A stretch of DNA of 64,000 nt from UBA11740 sp049273695. GTDB taxonomy: Bacteria > Acidobacteriota > Blastocatellia > Pyrinomonadales > Pyrinomonadaceae. The stretch is from NCBI GenBank assembly GCA_049273695.1, contig JBASRE010000042.1:248001-312000 (forward strand), in the 5' to 3' direction. The notes under the pieces were generated by a model, which was not told where the DNA came from, did no database searches, and saw nothing but the letters and a program-made list of their open reading frames with translations. How positions within the stretch are numbered: the stretch's first letter is position 1; every line of letters begins with the position of its first letter. Of this stretch, positions 52,974 to 61,976 are shown one piece after another. The position numbers were made by a program, and so were the translations under genes.

Positions 52974-53037
52974 GACGCGATATTAGTGTGTGAAGGATTG
53001 GTGCGCAAGTAGCTTTGGCGCGCCTGCTTTCTATGAT

Positions 53038-53951
53038 TCAAATCGGTACTTCCTCATCATGAGCGTTAGCCAAATCCACCAACAGAATCATCTGCGAAGC
53101 TGCAACTGCGATAGCATATTCCGCAATTTCATTTGTCACGGGGCCACCAGTCGTTCCGCCATGAGCAACACCTGCGCCGCCACTCCGGAAACCATACAGG
53201 CCATGAAACGTCTGCGCGACCGCTTTTGGTAATTGGCCCACGCCATTGCCGGTTAGCGCCTTTGTGATGTCACCAAGGGTTTTGGCTGATGAATCAAGAA
53301 ATAGAGCGCGGGCAGTCGCTTCAACCGCACATACTGCTTCTTTGACCGCGTTCTCCGGATCTGGGTTTGAGACGTCCCGAAAATATTTAAGGGCCTTATT
53401 GAAGTGCTTTCTAGCCGACTCAAGCCTTGGATCCCCCAAAACGAGTTGAGCTCGTGAAATTTGCGTCGACGTATGAGCACGACCGCGATATTCAACTCGA
53501 CCCTCGTCGAACGCATACGCGAAACTCTCCTCCAGGAAGAGTCGGTTCAACTCTTTCGCTACGTAACACTGCACGTCCTCCAGGCTAGCCGCACGTAAGA
53601 TTGACCGAATTCGTAGTCAAAGCCGGTTGCTTCCCTCGCCAAAGAGCTATGTAGCCTTTCGCAGAAGTCATAGACGCGTTGCCACGGAAGTTCGAGCATG
53701 ATTTCGTGTGCCGTTGCGCGTGCTCTGGATATGTCAGGTACTGAGCTCTTGTCATACTCAACTGGTGCATCTCTTGCGATTCGTTGTAGCTCTCGCGCGA
53801 TAACGGTCCACCCATTGACGTAATCTCTTTCTATTAGATCGTGAAGGAGATGAAGCAATCCTGTGCGCGCACTCTCAGGGAAATCGCCTTCTATTTGTAA
53901 ATGTGCGCCGCGGCTTCTAACCGAGAAAGGTGGAAGTATTGTTGTGTCCAT
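53038..53951 (-). pseudogene. Frameshifted HEPN/AbiJ-like protein
   Basis: Two overlapping frames appear to be one gene. The 5' frame (53559-53951) reads MDTTILPPFSVRSRGAHLQI and ends near ATGFDYEFGQSYVRLAW. The 3' frame (53038-53574) begins QCYVAKELNRLFLEESFAYA and holds EAVCAVEATARALFLD and GGAGVAHGGTTGGPV. If one base were added near 53585-53590, the product would run VRLASLEDVQCYVAKEL without break. Its layout resembles AbiJ N-terminal domain 4 followed by a HEPN C-terminal domain, of the abortive-infection type. It is either a recent frameshift or a sequencing error. Its neighbours are toxin-antitoxin-like genes. Confidence 0.7.
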
Positions 53952-54021
53952 AGATACTCCTAAGACAGCGGATCGTGACTGACGTTCCTAATGCTGGTTC
54001 ATTCATCATCTCCCGACGCCC

Positions 54022-56007
54022 TCACTGTCCCGGACTTGTCGTTGATCCTTTTTCGATTTTCTCGCCGACCTTCACCACCCACAGCCCGGAGTTGATGTCA
54101 TTGAAATAGATCAGGCCTTTGTGCGGCTGTGCGCCCCAGGCCAGGGGCAGGTTCGGACGGTAGCTCTCGGCATCGGCGGTGAATAGCCGGCCCATCTCAC
54201 GCCCTTGTCGATAAAGATCGCCGCGCAGCTCGCCGGAAACATCGACCACGCGCGCGCCGCCACTGTAGTAGCCCATGTACATGACGTCGTTCTCGATCCA
54301 CATGTTGTGCGCACCGCCTTCGGGCACTTCGTATTCGGCAACCTTGCGCGGGTTGTTGATGTCGGAAACGTCGACCACGTGGGTCGTGCCGCGCACTGGA
54401 ACTCGTCGCCGCGATTGAAGGTTGAAGATCGACGGGAAGACTTCATCGCCGACGAACACATAATTCTTGTAGCGGAAGACCGAGTGCGTGCCCGCGAGCC
54501 AACCGTCGCCGTAAAGCTCGTAATGATTGAAGCGCAGTTGACTGACCAGCTTGGGATTCTCTGGACTGCCGCCTTTGATGCCCGCCCCAACGTCAAGAAT
54601 CACCAGGCCGTCGTGCCAGTAAGCGAGATAAGCCAGACCGTCCTTCACCTGAAGATCATGCAGATAACGCCCGGCAGTTGTTTCGGCTTCTTTGGTGCGA
54701 ATAAGCGTCGCGTGCTGAGGTTCGGTCTGCCAACGCGCGACCTCTTTCGGATTCTTCACGTCCGCGAAATCGATGACGCGCATTGAGCCCGTCGCGTCGT
54801 CGGTCAGGTAAACGTAGTGGCCGTCGACAAACGCGCTGTGCACTCCGCCGGTCACGGTCGCCGTGTATTCAGAAATCAGTTTCGGGTGCGCGGGATCAGA
54901 GGTGTCGTAGAACGCGATGCCGTTCTTGCGATTCGAAGCGCCTTCGCGCGAGAGCACCAGAATCTTTCCGTCCGCAGTTGTGCTGATGTCGTTGACGATG
55001 CGAGCGTCAACTTTGATGGTGTCAGTCAGTTTCGGGTGCGCCGGATCGGAGATGTCGTAGACAAAGAAGCGATCGGCGATGGTCGAGTAGTACGCGTAAT
55101 TCCCGATGAGCCAGACTTCCGCGCCCTCAACGTCTTTGAACATCGCGCGGCCCACGATCTGAAGTTGTCGCTCCGCGTTGCGCGGCGAAACGACAATTGA
55201 TGAAGTTGCGGAAACATTTCCAGCGGCGGCCGTGACGACATAAGTGCCTGGTTGTTCAGCGACGAACGCGCCGTCAGGATAAACAGTCGCGCCCGTGCCG
55301 CTCACCGTCCAGCGCGGCGTGAAGGCGTCATTCAGAGTTCCCGTTGCTTTGAGACTGACCACGTCGCCGGTGCGTGCGTTGGCCAATGCCGGCTCGACCT
55401 TGATCGAACGCAGGGTATTTCCGGCGACGGTAACTGTAGTCGTGGTTTTCGCTTCGCCTGACGTCGCTCTGATGGTTGCTCTACCCGGCGCGACTGCGGT
55501 GACAACGCCGGCGGCATCAACTTTGGCGATGCCCGGATGGTCAGAGGACCATATGATCGGCACGCCCGAGCGCGGGTCACCACTTGCCGTGCGTGTCGTG
55601 GCTTCGAGTTGAATGACGCTGCCAACAATTAAAGGGTATTTGAGTGAACTGACGCCGATCGATTTGACGCCCACCGTTCGTACGCGAATCGTCGTGGTCC
55701 CCGTCTTGCCGCCGACGATAGCGCCGGCGATGACTTCACCCGGCGCCACCAGCTTGATCACGCCGTTGTCGTCTGCGACCGCCGCGTCAAAAGGGCCGGC
55801 AAAGTAAGTCGATGGCGCTTGTTTGACGACGTTGCCGGCGGCATCTTTGGCGACCACGGTGAGTTTTACGGACTGACCGACGTCGGCTTCTTTCTGTGAA
55901 GGCGTGACTTCAACTGTGGCGACGGCGGCTGCCGGTTGCGCATGCGCCGCAACGTGAAAGAGCAGGACCGAAACAGTGACGAGCGTTAGACGTTTGAAGA
56001 CGAGCAT
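54022..56007 (-). CDS. Secreted Ig-like/LVIVD repeat protein
   Basis: A 661-residue exported protein with signal peptide FKRLTLVTVSVLLFHVAAHA. The first half (about 25-275) is bacterial Ig-like BIG2-type repeats, for example GVPIIWSSDHPGIAKVDAAG and VVTAVAPGRATIRATSGEAK. The second half has LVIVD-type beta-propeller repeats, seen in RFFVYDISDPAHPKLTDTIK, AFYDTSDPAHPKLISEYTAT and THVVDVSDINNPRKVAEYEV. Proteins of this type occur on bacterial surfaces. The gene is large but intact. The role, adhesion or binding, is inferred only. Confidence 0.88.
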   Translation of the reverse strand: MLVFKRLTLVTVSVLLFHVAAHAQPAAAVATVEVTPSQKEADVGQSVKLTVVAKDAAGNVVKQAPSTYFAGPFDAAVADDNGVIKLVAPGEVIAGAIVGGKTGTTTIRVRTVGVKSIGVSSLKYPLIVGSVIQLEATTRTASGDPRSGVPIIWSSDHPGIAKVDAAGVVTAVAPGRATIRATSGEAKTTTTVTVAGNTLRSIKVEPALANARTGDVVSLKATGTLNDAFTPRWTVSGTGATVYPDGAFVAEQPGTYVVTAAAGNVSATSSIVVSPRNAERQLQIVGRAMFKDVEGAEVWLIGNYAYYSTIADRFFVYDISDPAHPKLTDTIKVDARIVNDISTTADGKILVLSREGASNRKNGIAFYDTSDPAHPKLISEYTATVTGGVHSAFVDGHYVYLTDDATGSMRVIDFADVKNPKEVARWQTEPQHATLIRTKEAETTAGRYLHDLQVKDGLAYLAYWHDGLVILDVGAGIKGGSPENPKLVSQLRFNHYELYGDGWLAGTHSVFRYKNYVFVGDEVFPSIFNLQSRRRVPVRGTTHVVDVSDINNPRKVAEYEVPEGGAHNMWIENDVMYMGYYSGGARVVDVSGELRGDLYRQGREMGRLFTADAESYRPNLPLAWGAQPHKGLIYFNDINSGLWVVKVGEKIEKGSTTSPGQ

Positions 56008-56175
56008 CCGAACCTCCGCATTCTCAATGGAACCAGGCGCGCAATGTTATGCAATGGCCTGATAAAAAGGCAAAGCCCAATCAGATAACGCTGTCCAAGA
56101 GCGACCCTCCGGCGGTTGCCGCTTTTTTGAAAACGAACTAAAGTCTGAACCCTGAACCTGCAGTTGGAGGCGAAA

Positions 56176-56742
56176 ATGAAGCGAGCAATTGTCACCGTTT
56201 TTGCGTTCGCATTGCTGATGGTCGTCGGCGTTGCGGCTCAAAATACCAAACACTTTACGAAAGACGGGCTGTCGTTCGACTACCCGGCGGGTTGGACGAT
56301 TACCGATGAGAGCAATTCTGACGCGCAGTCACTCACGCTGAATTCCTCGGACGGTAACGCCCAGGTCACGGTTTTCGTCCATCGAGGAAAAGTGAACACG
56401 CCAGAAAAACTCGCGCTGGGGAAGACGAAGATCGTCGACCCGTACTTGAACCATACCGAAAAGCAATTCGTGCAGATGGGCGCAAAGCCGGAACGCGTGC
56501 CGGCGACTACGCAGATCGCGGGCGTTGAGGCTGAAGGCGTGCGCATCACCGCGATACTTGATCGTGAACCGGGTGAGGCGGGCATTTACTGGGTGGCCGT
56601 GGGGGAACGCCTGGTTGTTCTGACATTGTTCGGTCCGGACAAGGCGATCAAGAAAGCGGCGCCGACGTGGGACGCAGTGCGCAACAGTTTGAAGATCGAA
56701 GCACCCGCGCCGAAAGCGACGCCGTCACCGAAGTCCAACTAA
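56176..56742 (+). CDS. Secreted PsbP/DcrB-like small protein
   Basis: A 188-residue exported protein. The ATG at 56176 follows GGAGG; a TTG at 56164 is too early. The signal peptide is KRAIVTVFAFALLMVVGVAA. The mature part has FTKDGLSFDYPAGWTITDES, an opening shared by many lipoprotein-like domains (PsbP/DcrB-like), and PGEAGIYWVAVGERLVVLTL. The C-terminus is A/P/K-rich. No catalytic feature was seen. Confidence 0.75.
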   Translation: MKRAIVTVFAFALLMVVGVAAQNTKHFTKDGLSFDYPAGWTITDESNSDAQSLTLNSSDGNAQVTVFVHRGKVNTPEKLALGKTKIVDPYLNHTEKQFVQMGAKPERVPATTQIAGVEAEGVRITAILDREPGEAGIYWVAVGERLVVLTLFGPDKAIKKAAPTWDAVRNSLKIEAPAPKATPSPKSN

Positions 56743-56793
56743 GCTGCGCGTGCATTCACCACGCGCCAACTGACAACCGACGGAGCCAACACA

Positions 56794-57903
56794 GTGATCA
56801 TTGGACTGCCGAAAGAAATCAAAGACAACGAATATCGGGTGGGCCTGACGCCCGCGGGCGTGCGGGCGCTGACTGACGCGGGCCATCGCGTGGTGGTTGA
56901 AACGAAAGCGGGAGACGGCTCGGGATTTGGGGATGATTTGTACGAGCGCGCGGGCGCCACGATCATCAAGACCGCGGACGAGGTTTGGGCCGAAGGCGAA
57001 ATGATCGTGAAGGTCAAAGAGCCCATCGCGCCTGAGTATCCGCGCATGCGCGAAGATCAGTTGCTCTTTACTTATCTGCATCTCGCGCCCGACAACGAAC
57101 TGACGGAACAACTGCTCAACCGCAAAGTCACCGGCGTCGCGTACGAAACGATCACCGATCGAAAAGGCACACTGCCGTTGTTGACGCCGATGTCAGAAGT
57201 CGCGGGTCGCATGGCCATCCAGGTCGGCGCGCACTATCTCGAAAAGATGAGCGGCGGTGGTGGCGTTTTGCTCGGCGGAGTTCCGGGCGTGCCTGCGGCG
57301 CGCGTCGTGATTATCGGTGGCGGAGTCGTCGGGACGAATGCCGCGAAGATTGCCGTCGGCATGGGCGCGCACGTCACGATCATCGATAACAATTTAGACC
57401 GGCTGCGTGAACTTGACGATATCTTTCTCACAAAGATTTCCACCCTCGCGTCCAGCGCCTACATGATTCACGACGCAGTCTCGCGCGCCGATTTGATTGT
57501 CGGCGCAGTGCTGGTGCCGGGCGCGTCGGCGCCGAGATTGGTCACGCGCAACATGCTGACGGACGTTCCGAACGGCGCGGTGATCGTCGATGTAGCAGTC
57601 GATCAAGGCGGCTGCGTTGAGACGACCCGGCCCACGACGCACTCTGCGCCGACGTATTACGTTGAAGGCGTGTTGCACTACTGCGTCGCGAACATGCCGG
57701 GCGCGGTGCCGCGTACTTCGACGTTCGCGTTAACGAACGCGACGCTGCCTTATGCTTTGAAGTTGGCGAACAACGGATTGAAAGCTGCCGTCAGCGATGA
57801 AAGACTGAAAGCCGGCGTCAATACTTACGCGGGCAAACTAACCTATGAAGCGGTGGCGGTTTCTCAGAACCGGGAGTACACGCCGCTGGATGAGTTGTTA
57901 TAG
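56794..57903 (+). CDS. ald: Alanine dehydrogenase
   Basis: A 369-residue NAD-dependent enzyme that interconverts L-alanine and pyruvate plus ammonia. The start is GTG 56794, giving MIIGLPKEIKDNEYRVGLTP. The active residues are the lysine in EMIVKVKEP and the histidine in LFTYLHLAPD. The NAD fold is VVIIGGGVVGTNAAKIAVGM, and IVDVAVDQGGCVETTRPTTH completes the signature. Length is right for the family, and the gene is likely to supply ammonia or alanine for growth. Confidence 0.96.
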   Translation: MIIGLPKEIKDNEYRVGLTPAGVRALTDAGHRVVVETKAGDGSGFGDDLYERAGATIIKTADEVWAEGEMIVKVKEPIAPEYPRMREDQLLFTYLHLAPDNELTEQLLNRKVTGVAYETITDRKGTLPLLTPMSEVAGRMAIQVGAHYLEKMSGGGGVLLGGVPGVPAARVVIIGGGVVGTNAAKIAVGMGAHVTIIDNNLDRLRELDDIFLTKISTLASSAYMIHDAVSRADLIVGAVLVPGASAPRLVTRNMLTDVPNGAVIVDVAVDQGGCVETTRPTTHSAPTYYVEGVLHYCVANMPGAVPRTSTFALTNATLPYALKLANNGLKAAVSDERLKAGVNTYAGKLTYEAVAVSQNREYTPLDELL

Positions 57904-57912
57904 CGTTAGAAC

Positions 57913-57976
57913 GGTACGCACGCCTCCGGCGTGCTAATCCGTCGAACAGCAAAAGCATGCCAGAGGCATGCGTACC
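57913..57976. repeat. ggtacgc palindromic element, copy 5 (intergenic)
   Basis: Starts ggtacgcacgcctccggcgt and ends ccagaggcatgcgtacc, 64 bases, and is the least decayed copy. It lies between the stops of two convergent genes (ald and the response regulator), in a site where no function need be disturbed. Confidence 0.85.
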
Positions 57977-57983
57977 GATACCG

Positions 57984-58412
57984 TCACGTGCGCTGATTCT
58001 TTACCAGCCCCTCGACGCAGTTCTTCAAGTCATCGGCCTTCACCGGCTTGTACAGGAACGCATCGATCGTCACATCACCAGTAGCCGAAGCTGCTTTATT
58101 CTCCTGACCCGTTAGCAGCACGATCGGGATACTCGACAGCTTCGGGTTCTTCCGGAGAAACGCGGCGAGCTGTTGGCCGCTCAAGTTCGGCATGATTGCG
58201 TCCGTGACGACGACGTCGATCGCCGAAGACAGGGCCAACTTCATTGCTTCCAAACCGTCTTCAGCCGTCAGCACTCGATAACCAGAACGCTGAAGAGTGA
58301 CCTCCAGATATCGTCTGACCGACCGGTCGTCTTCTACCAGCAGCACGCAGGGTAGCGAGTCAGCGCCGCTGGTCGCCGCCTCACGCGATGGCGATGATTC
58401 GTCTTCACTCAT
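57984..58412 (-). CDS. Single-domain response regulator
   Basis: A 142-residue CheY-like receiver. The acidic pair is in VLLVEDDRSVRRYLEVTLQR, the phosphoacceptor aspartate in VVVTDAIMPNLSGQQLAAFL, and the late lysine in FLYKPVKADDLK. There is no output domain. The N-terminal 20 residues are S/E-rich. No histidine kinase gene adjoins it; the nearest sensor-like gene is the PAS protein far away. Confidence 0.93.
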   Translation of the reverse strand: MSEDESSPSREAATSGADSLPCVLLVEDDRSVRRYLEVTLQRSGYRVLTAEDGLEAMKLALSSAIDVVVTDAIMPNLSGQQLAAFLRKNPKLSSIPIVLLTGQENKAASATGDVTIDAFLYKPVKADDLKNCVEGLVKNQRT

Positions 58413-58625
58413 GAGTGGCGCCGCGATTTGAAAAGAGGCGAGTCAACAACTTAGTTCAGTAAATCCGAGATTAAGCTGCGCTTCCGGACTTGTCAACGAT
58501 CTTACCGAAATGGGAAACGGTCGCGCCTTTGTTATACTCGTCGGTTCATTGTGCTTGGTTTTCCGCTCCCCATGGGAGCGGTGAGAAAAAATCACTACCG
58601 TCACTGGTGATATTAGAACTCTTTC

Positions 58626-59978
58626 ATGTACGAATTTGCAGTCACACCAGCAGTAACCCAACTCCGGCGTCGCGGTGTCGAGATTTTTGAAGTCTCGCCG
58701 GGAACGATTGCCGCGGAACTGGAATTGGAGCGCGGTGATCGAATCATGCGCGTGAATGGGCGCGCCGTGCGGGACTATCTAGATTTTCGCTTTCACACCG
58801 CCGGCGAGACTGAGTTGACCATCGATGTGCGCAAAAGCAGCGGTGAGGACTGGGAACTGAATATTGAACGAGACGAATCTGAGGACTTCGGCATCAGTTT
58901 CGAGCAAATCGTGCCGCGCCAGTGCGCGAACGAATGTCTGTTTTGCTTCTGCAAAGGAAATCCGGAAACCGCGCGGCCGTCGCTGTTCGTGCGCGACGAA
59001 GATGTCCGGCTGTCGTTTCTTTACGGCAACTACACCACGTTGACTTCGATCAGCGAAGACGAGATGAACCGCGTAATCGAACAGCGCCTGACGCCGCAAT
59101 ACGTCTCAGTCCACGCCACCGATCTCGACGTGCGCGCGTACCTGTTGGGCGTCGACAAAACGCGCGCAGACATCTCGGACAAGATGCAACGGTTGATGGA
59201 CGCGGGTATTGAGATTCACGCGCAGGTCGTGCTTTGTCCGAAGATCAATGACGGCGAGGTCTTGCGGCGGACGATTAACGATTTGGCCGCGCTTCATCCG
59301 AAAGTCACGAGTGTCGCGATTGTCCCGCTGGGTCTGACGAGATACCTGAACGATCCGCGTCTGACGCCGGTGACTCCGGAGTTTTGCCGCGAAACGATTC
59401 GCGAAGTGAGTGCGATGCAGCAGGATCTGCGCGCGCGTTTGGGGACGACTTTTGCTTTCCTCGGTGATGAGATTTATCTGAAAGCCGGGCGGGCGATTCC
59501 GCCGCGCAAGCATTATGGCGAGTATCCGCAGATCGAAGATGGGATCGGCATGGTGCGTAGTTTTAACAACCAATGCGACTCGCTGATGCGCAGGCTTGAA
59601 CGCGGTTCAGCAGCCCGACGATCAGCGAAGCCCCTTTCGGGAACGATCATGACCGGAACGCTATTCGCTCCCGTCTTGACGAAACTCATCGGCCGAATCA
59701 ATCAGCGTCTCGGAACCAACGTCAGTGTTCTGGGTGTTCCCAACGAGTACTTTGGCGGCGATGTGAGCGTTGCGGGCCTACTCACCGGCGGTGATTTCGT
59801 GGCTGCGCGTCGTCAGGTGTCAGGCGACTTTGTCATTATTCCGAAAGTCGCACTGAAAAGCGACGAACCAGTAATGCTTGACGGCATGCGGTTCGAGGAG
59901 TTGTGCGAGAAATTTGATGTGCCTGTGTACGCCTGTGATTTCAATGGCCTTGTTTCAATGATCGCGAACCCAAATTGA
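58626..59978 (+). CDS. DUF512 PDZ/radical SAM protein
   Basis: A 450-residue protein of the DUF512 family. An N-terminal PDZ-like domain (VEIFEVSPGTIAAELELERG with DRIMRVNGRAVRDYLDFRF) precedes a radical SAM core (PRQCANECLFCFCKGNPETA). The cysteine pattern is CxxxCxxC. FGGDVSVAGLLTGGDFVAAR marks the DUF512 C-terminus. The gene is preceded by a 200-base gap that may hold its promoter. Its substrate is unknown. Confidence 0.92.
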   Translation: MYEFAVTPAVTQLRRRGVEIFEVSPGTIAAELELERGDRIMRVNGRAVRDYLDFRFHTAGETELTIDVRKSSGEDWELNIERDESEDFGISFEQIVPRQCANECLFCFCKGNPETARPSLFVRDEDVRLSFLYGNYTTLTSISEDEMNRVIEQRLTPQYVSVHATDLDVRAYLLGVDKTRADISDKMQRLMDAGIEIHAQVVLCPKINDGEVLRRTINDLAALHPKVTSVAIVPLGLTRYLNDPRLTPVTPEFCRETIREVSAMQQDLRARLGTTFAFLGDEIYLKAGRAIPPRKHYGEYPQIEDGIGMVRSFNNQCDSLMRRLERGSAARRSAKPLSGTIMTGTLFAPVLTKLIGRINQRLGTNVSVLGVPNEYFGGDVSVAGLLTGGDFVAARRQVSGDFVIIPKVALKSDEPVMLDGMRFEELCEKFDVPVYACDFNGLVSMIANPN

Positions 59979-60024
59979 TTTAATCACAGCCAACCGTTGG
60001 CTGGCGTGGCTGTGCGGTGGGATC

Positions 60025-61029
60025 ATGACTGTTAAATCTTTTCGACTCGCCGGTGTTTCCTCTGTGATTCTAACGGCCAGTATCTGTGGCCTGGCACAGA
60101 GAGACAATCTGAGTCTATTCGGTGACGTTAAGATCACAGTCAAAGGCACCGCCGAGCGCGCCACCCCTCCTCAGGCGACCGTGATTCTCTTCCGCCCGTC
60201 CGGTGGACAACTCGCGCTCCCGACCGGTCCCGAATTCGGAAGAGTTACGGTCACTAACGGCGGCCGTTACCGCTTTTCCGATTTGCCGCCGGGGGAATAT
60301 CAATTTGCCGTCGAAATCGACCACCATGAAGTGTCACGAACCCGAATATTTTTGTCGTCCCTTCATGCCCCATACGGACTTCAGCACGACATTGCGTTCG
60401 AATGGCAGCCGCTGGGCGATTCGACAAAGCGTTCCACGATCTCGGCTACCGATGTTCACCTACGAAGCTCGGCCAACAAGCGTCTGTTCAAAAAGGCAGA
60501 AGACGCGGTCGTCGCAAAAGATTACGATCAGGCGATCCTTCTGCTTAAGCAGATGGTGGCCAGCGACAAAGCTGACTATCAAGCCCAGACAATTTTGGGA
60601 ACGCTTCTTGGAAGCCAGGGAAAGTTTGACGAAGCTGAGCAGGCGTATCTTAGCGCTCTGTCCGCAAAGCCAACGTTCGCGCCGGCGCTGCTCGATTTTG
60701 GCCGGCTGCGATTAAAACAAAAGAGATTTGCTGATGCAGTCGAACCTCTGACAAAGCTGGTCGGATTGCAACCCGATTCGGGAGAAGCGAATCTGCTCCT
60801 CGGTGACGCTTATGCGCAAATGGACCAGCGACCCAAGGCAATTCCCCACCTGAATTCGGCGGCCAGCCTGGGCTATCCCCAAGCTCATCTACGCCTCGCT
60901 TGGATCTACGACGCGGCGGGATCCAAAGAGAAAGCGGCGCTCGAGTATGAGGAGTTTCTCAAGAAGCAACCGGACTATCCCGACCGGCAGAAGTTGGAAG
61001 GCTACATTAAAGCCCATAAGAAGAATTAA
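60025..61029 (+). CDS. Exported beta-domain/TPR protein
   Basis: A 334-residue protein with a signal-like N-terminus (FRLAGVSSVILTASICGLAQ). Residues about 35-115 are a carboxypeptidase-regulatory-like beta domain (VTNGGRYRFSDLPPGEYQFA). Residues about 145-330 are TPR helices, for example LLKQMVASDKADYQAQTILG and LGSQGKFDEAEQAYLSALSA. The domain pair is frequent in Acidobacteriota. It ends 9 bases before the next gene. Confidence 0.87.
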   Translation: MTVKSFRLAGVSSVILTASICGLAQRDNLSLFGDVKITVKGTAERATPPQATVILFRPSGGQLALPTGPEFGRVTVTNGGRYRFSDLPPGEYQFAVEIDHHEVSRTRIFLSSLHAPYGLQHDIAFEWQPLGDSTKRSTISATDVHLRSSANKRLFKKAEDAVVAKDYDQAILLLKQMVASDKADYQAQTILGTLLGSQGKFDEAEQAYLSALSAKPTFAPALLDFGRLRLKQKRFADAVEPLTKLVGLQPDSGEANLLLGDAYAQMDQRPKAIPHLNSAASLGYPQAHLRLAWIYDAAGSKEKAALEYEEFLKKQPDYPDRQKLEGYIKAHKKN

Positions 61030-61038
61030 TTCCTCCGC

Positions 61039-61629
61039 ATGACGAACGCCGACGACAAAGTAAACCCGGCTCGCAAGATCCTCGACGTCGGATGCGGCTG
61101 GAACAAAGTGCCGGGCGCAATCGGCATCGATTCCAATCCGCGGGCGCACGCCGATGTAGTGCACGACCTCGGCATTGTTCCGTATCCATTTCCTGACAAC
61201 GAATTTGACGAGATCGTTTGCCGCCACGTGATTGAGCATGTGCCGGATGTGATGGCGCTGGTCACTGAGCTGCATCGCATCGCGAAACCCGGCGCGCGCC
61301 TCACGATCGTCACGCCGCATTACACGAATCCCGACTGGGCGACGGACCCGACCCACCGCAATCACTTCAACAGCTATTCGTTTAACTGTTTCATCGACGA
61401 TCGCCAACTTTTCCCGTTCTATACGGAAGTTCGCCTCAAGGCGATTCGCACCTACGTGTCGCTGGCGAACCTCTGGCGCGGGATCGGGCTGGAGTTCCTG
61501 GTAAACCTCGACCAGCGCTGGCCATCATTTCGCTTCACCAGGAAATTTTGGGAGTTCTACTTGTCGCAAATTTGTCGCGGCAAGGAGCTCCAGTTTGAGT
61601 TGCAAGCGATAAAGGACGGCGCCAAATGA
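61039..61629 (+). CDS. Class I SAM-dependent methyltransferase
   Basis: A 196-residue methyltransferase with the SAM-binding ILDVGCGWNKVPGAIGIDSN and the acidic motif DEIVCRHVIEHVPDVMALVT. The rest has the methyltransferase 11 layout, with LHRIAKPGARLTIVTPHYTN. The target is not predictable. Its start is 9 bases after the TPR gene, so they are likely cotranscribed. Confidence 0.9.
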   Translation: MTNADDKVNPARKILDVGCGWNKVPGAIGIDSNPRAHADVVHDLGIVPYPFPDNEFDEIVCRHVIEHVPDVMALVTELHRIAKPGARLTIVTPHYTNPDWATDPTHRNHFNSYSFNCFIDDRQLFPFYTEVRLKAIRTYVSLANLWRGIGLEFLVNLDQRWPSFRFTRKFWEFYLSQICRGKELQFELQAIKDGAK

Positions 61630-61976
61630 AGCTGCGTCTGGCCTCAATTACCGCCGAACTTCAATAGTCCGTTCCATGGATTTGTAAATCGATCCAAAAT
61701 AATCAATATTTTGGGCTTAACAATCTCTCTGAAGCCCCGTAAATAAGAGGTTTCGACGCTTTTGAGCCTCCTTCGCCAGTCGGCATAATTATTGCAGAAA
61801 CCGCTAGGTCAGACAGCTCAGTAATTGTGAAAACCCAGGCGAAGGAGAACACGACGACGAGTTCCGCAGTTTCAGCGACTACCTCGGCGTGGTTCATAGC
61901 AAGACGATTGCTTCGCGGCATTCATGCCCTTCAGTCTTTTTGGATCCAAGAAATAACCAGCAAAAGGAGATTTGGA
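61630..61976. other. Intergenic region upstream of the TonB receptor
   Basis: A 347-base gap without a convincing gene. It contains a sigma-54-like element (61780-61797), a weak hairpin gggctt / aagccc (61713-61737) and, just before the receptor, aaaaggaga as Shine-Dalgarno. The remaining sequence shows no repeat from the families seen elsewhere. Confidence 0.6.
61780..61797 (+). promoter_or_regulatory. Candidate sigma-54 (-24/-12) promoter
   Basis: The bases tcggcataattattgcag hold GG (61782-61783) and GC (61794-61795) with exactly 10 bases between. This is the invariant spacing of sigma-54 promoters. The match to TGGCAC and TTGC is partial (cGGCAt, TTGC). It is about 185 bases before the receptor ATG. 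No enhancer-binding site was identified. Confidence 0.4.
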
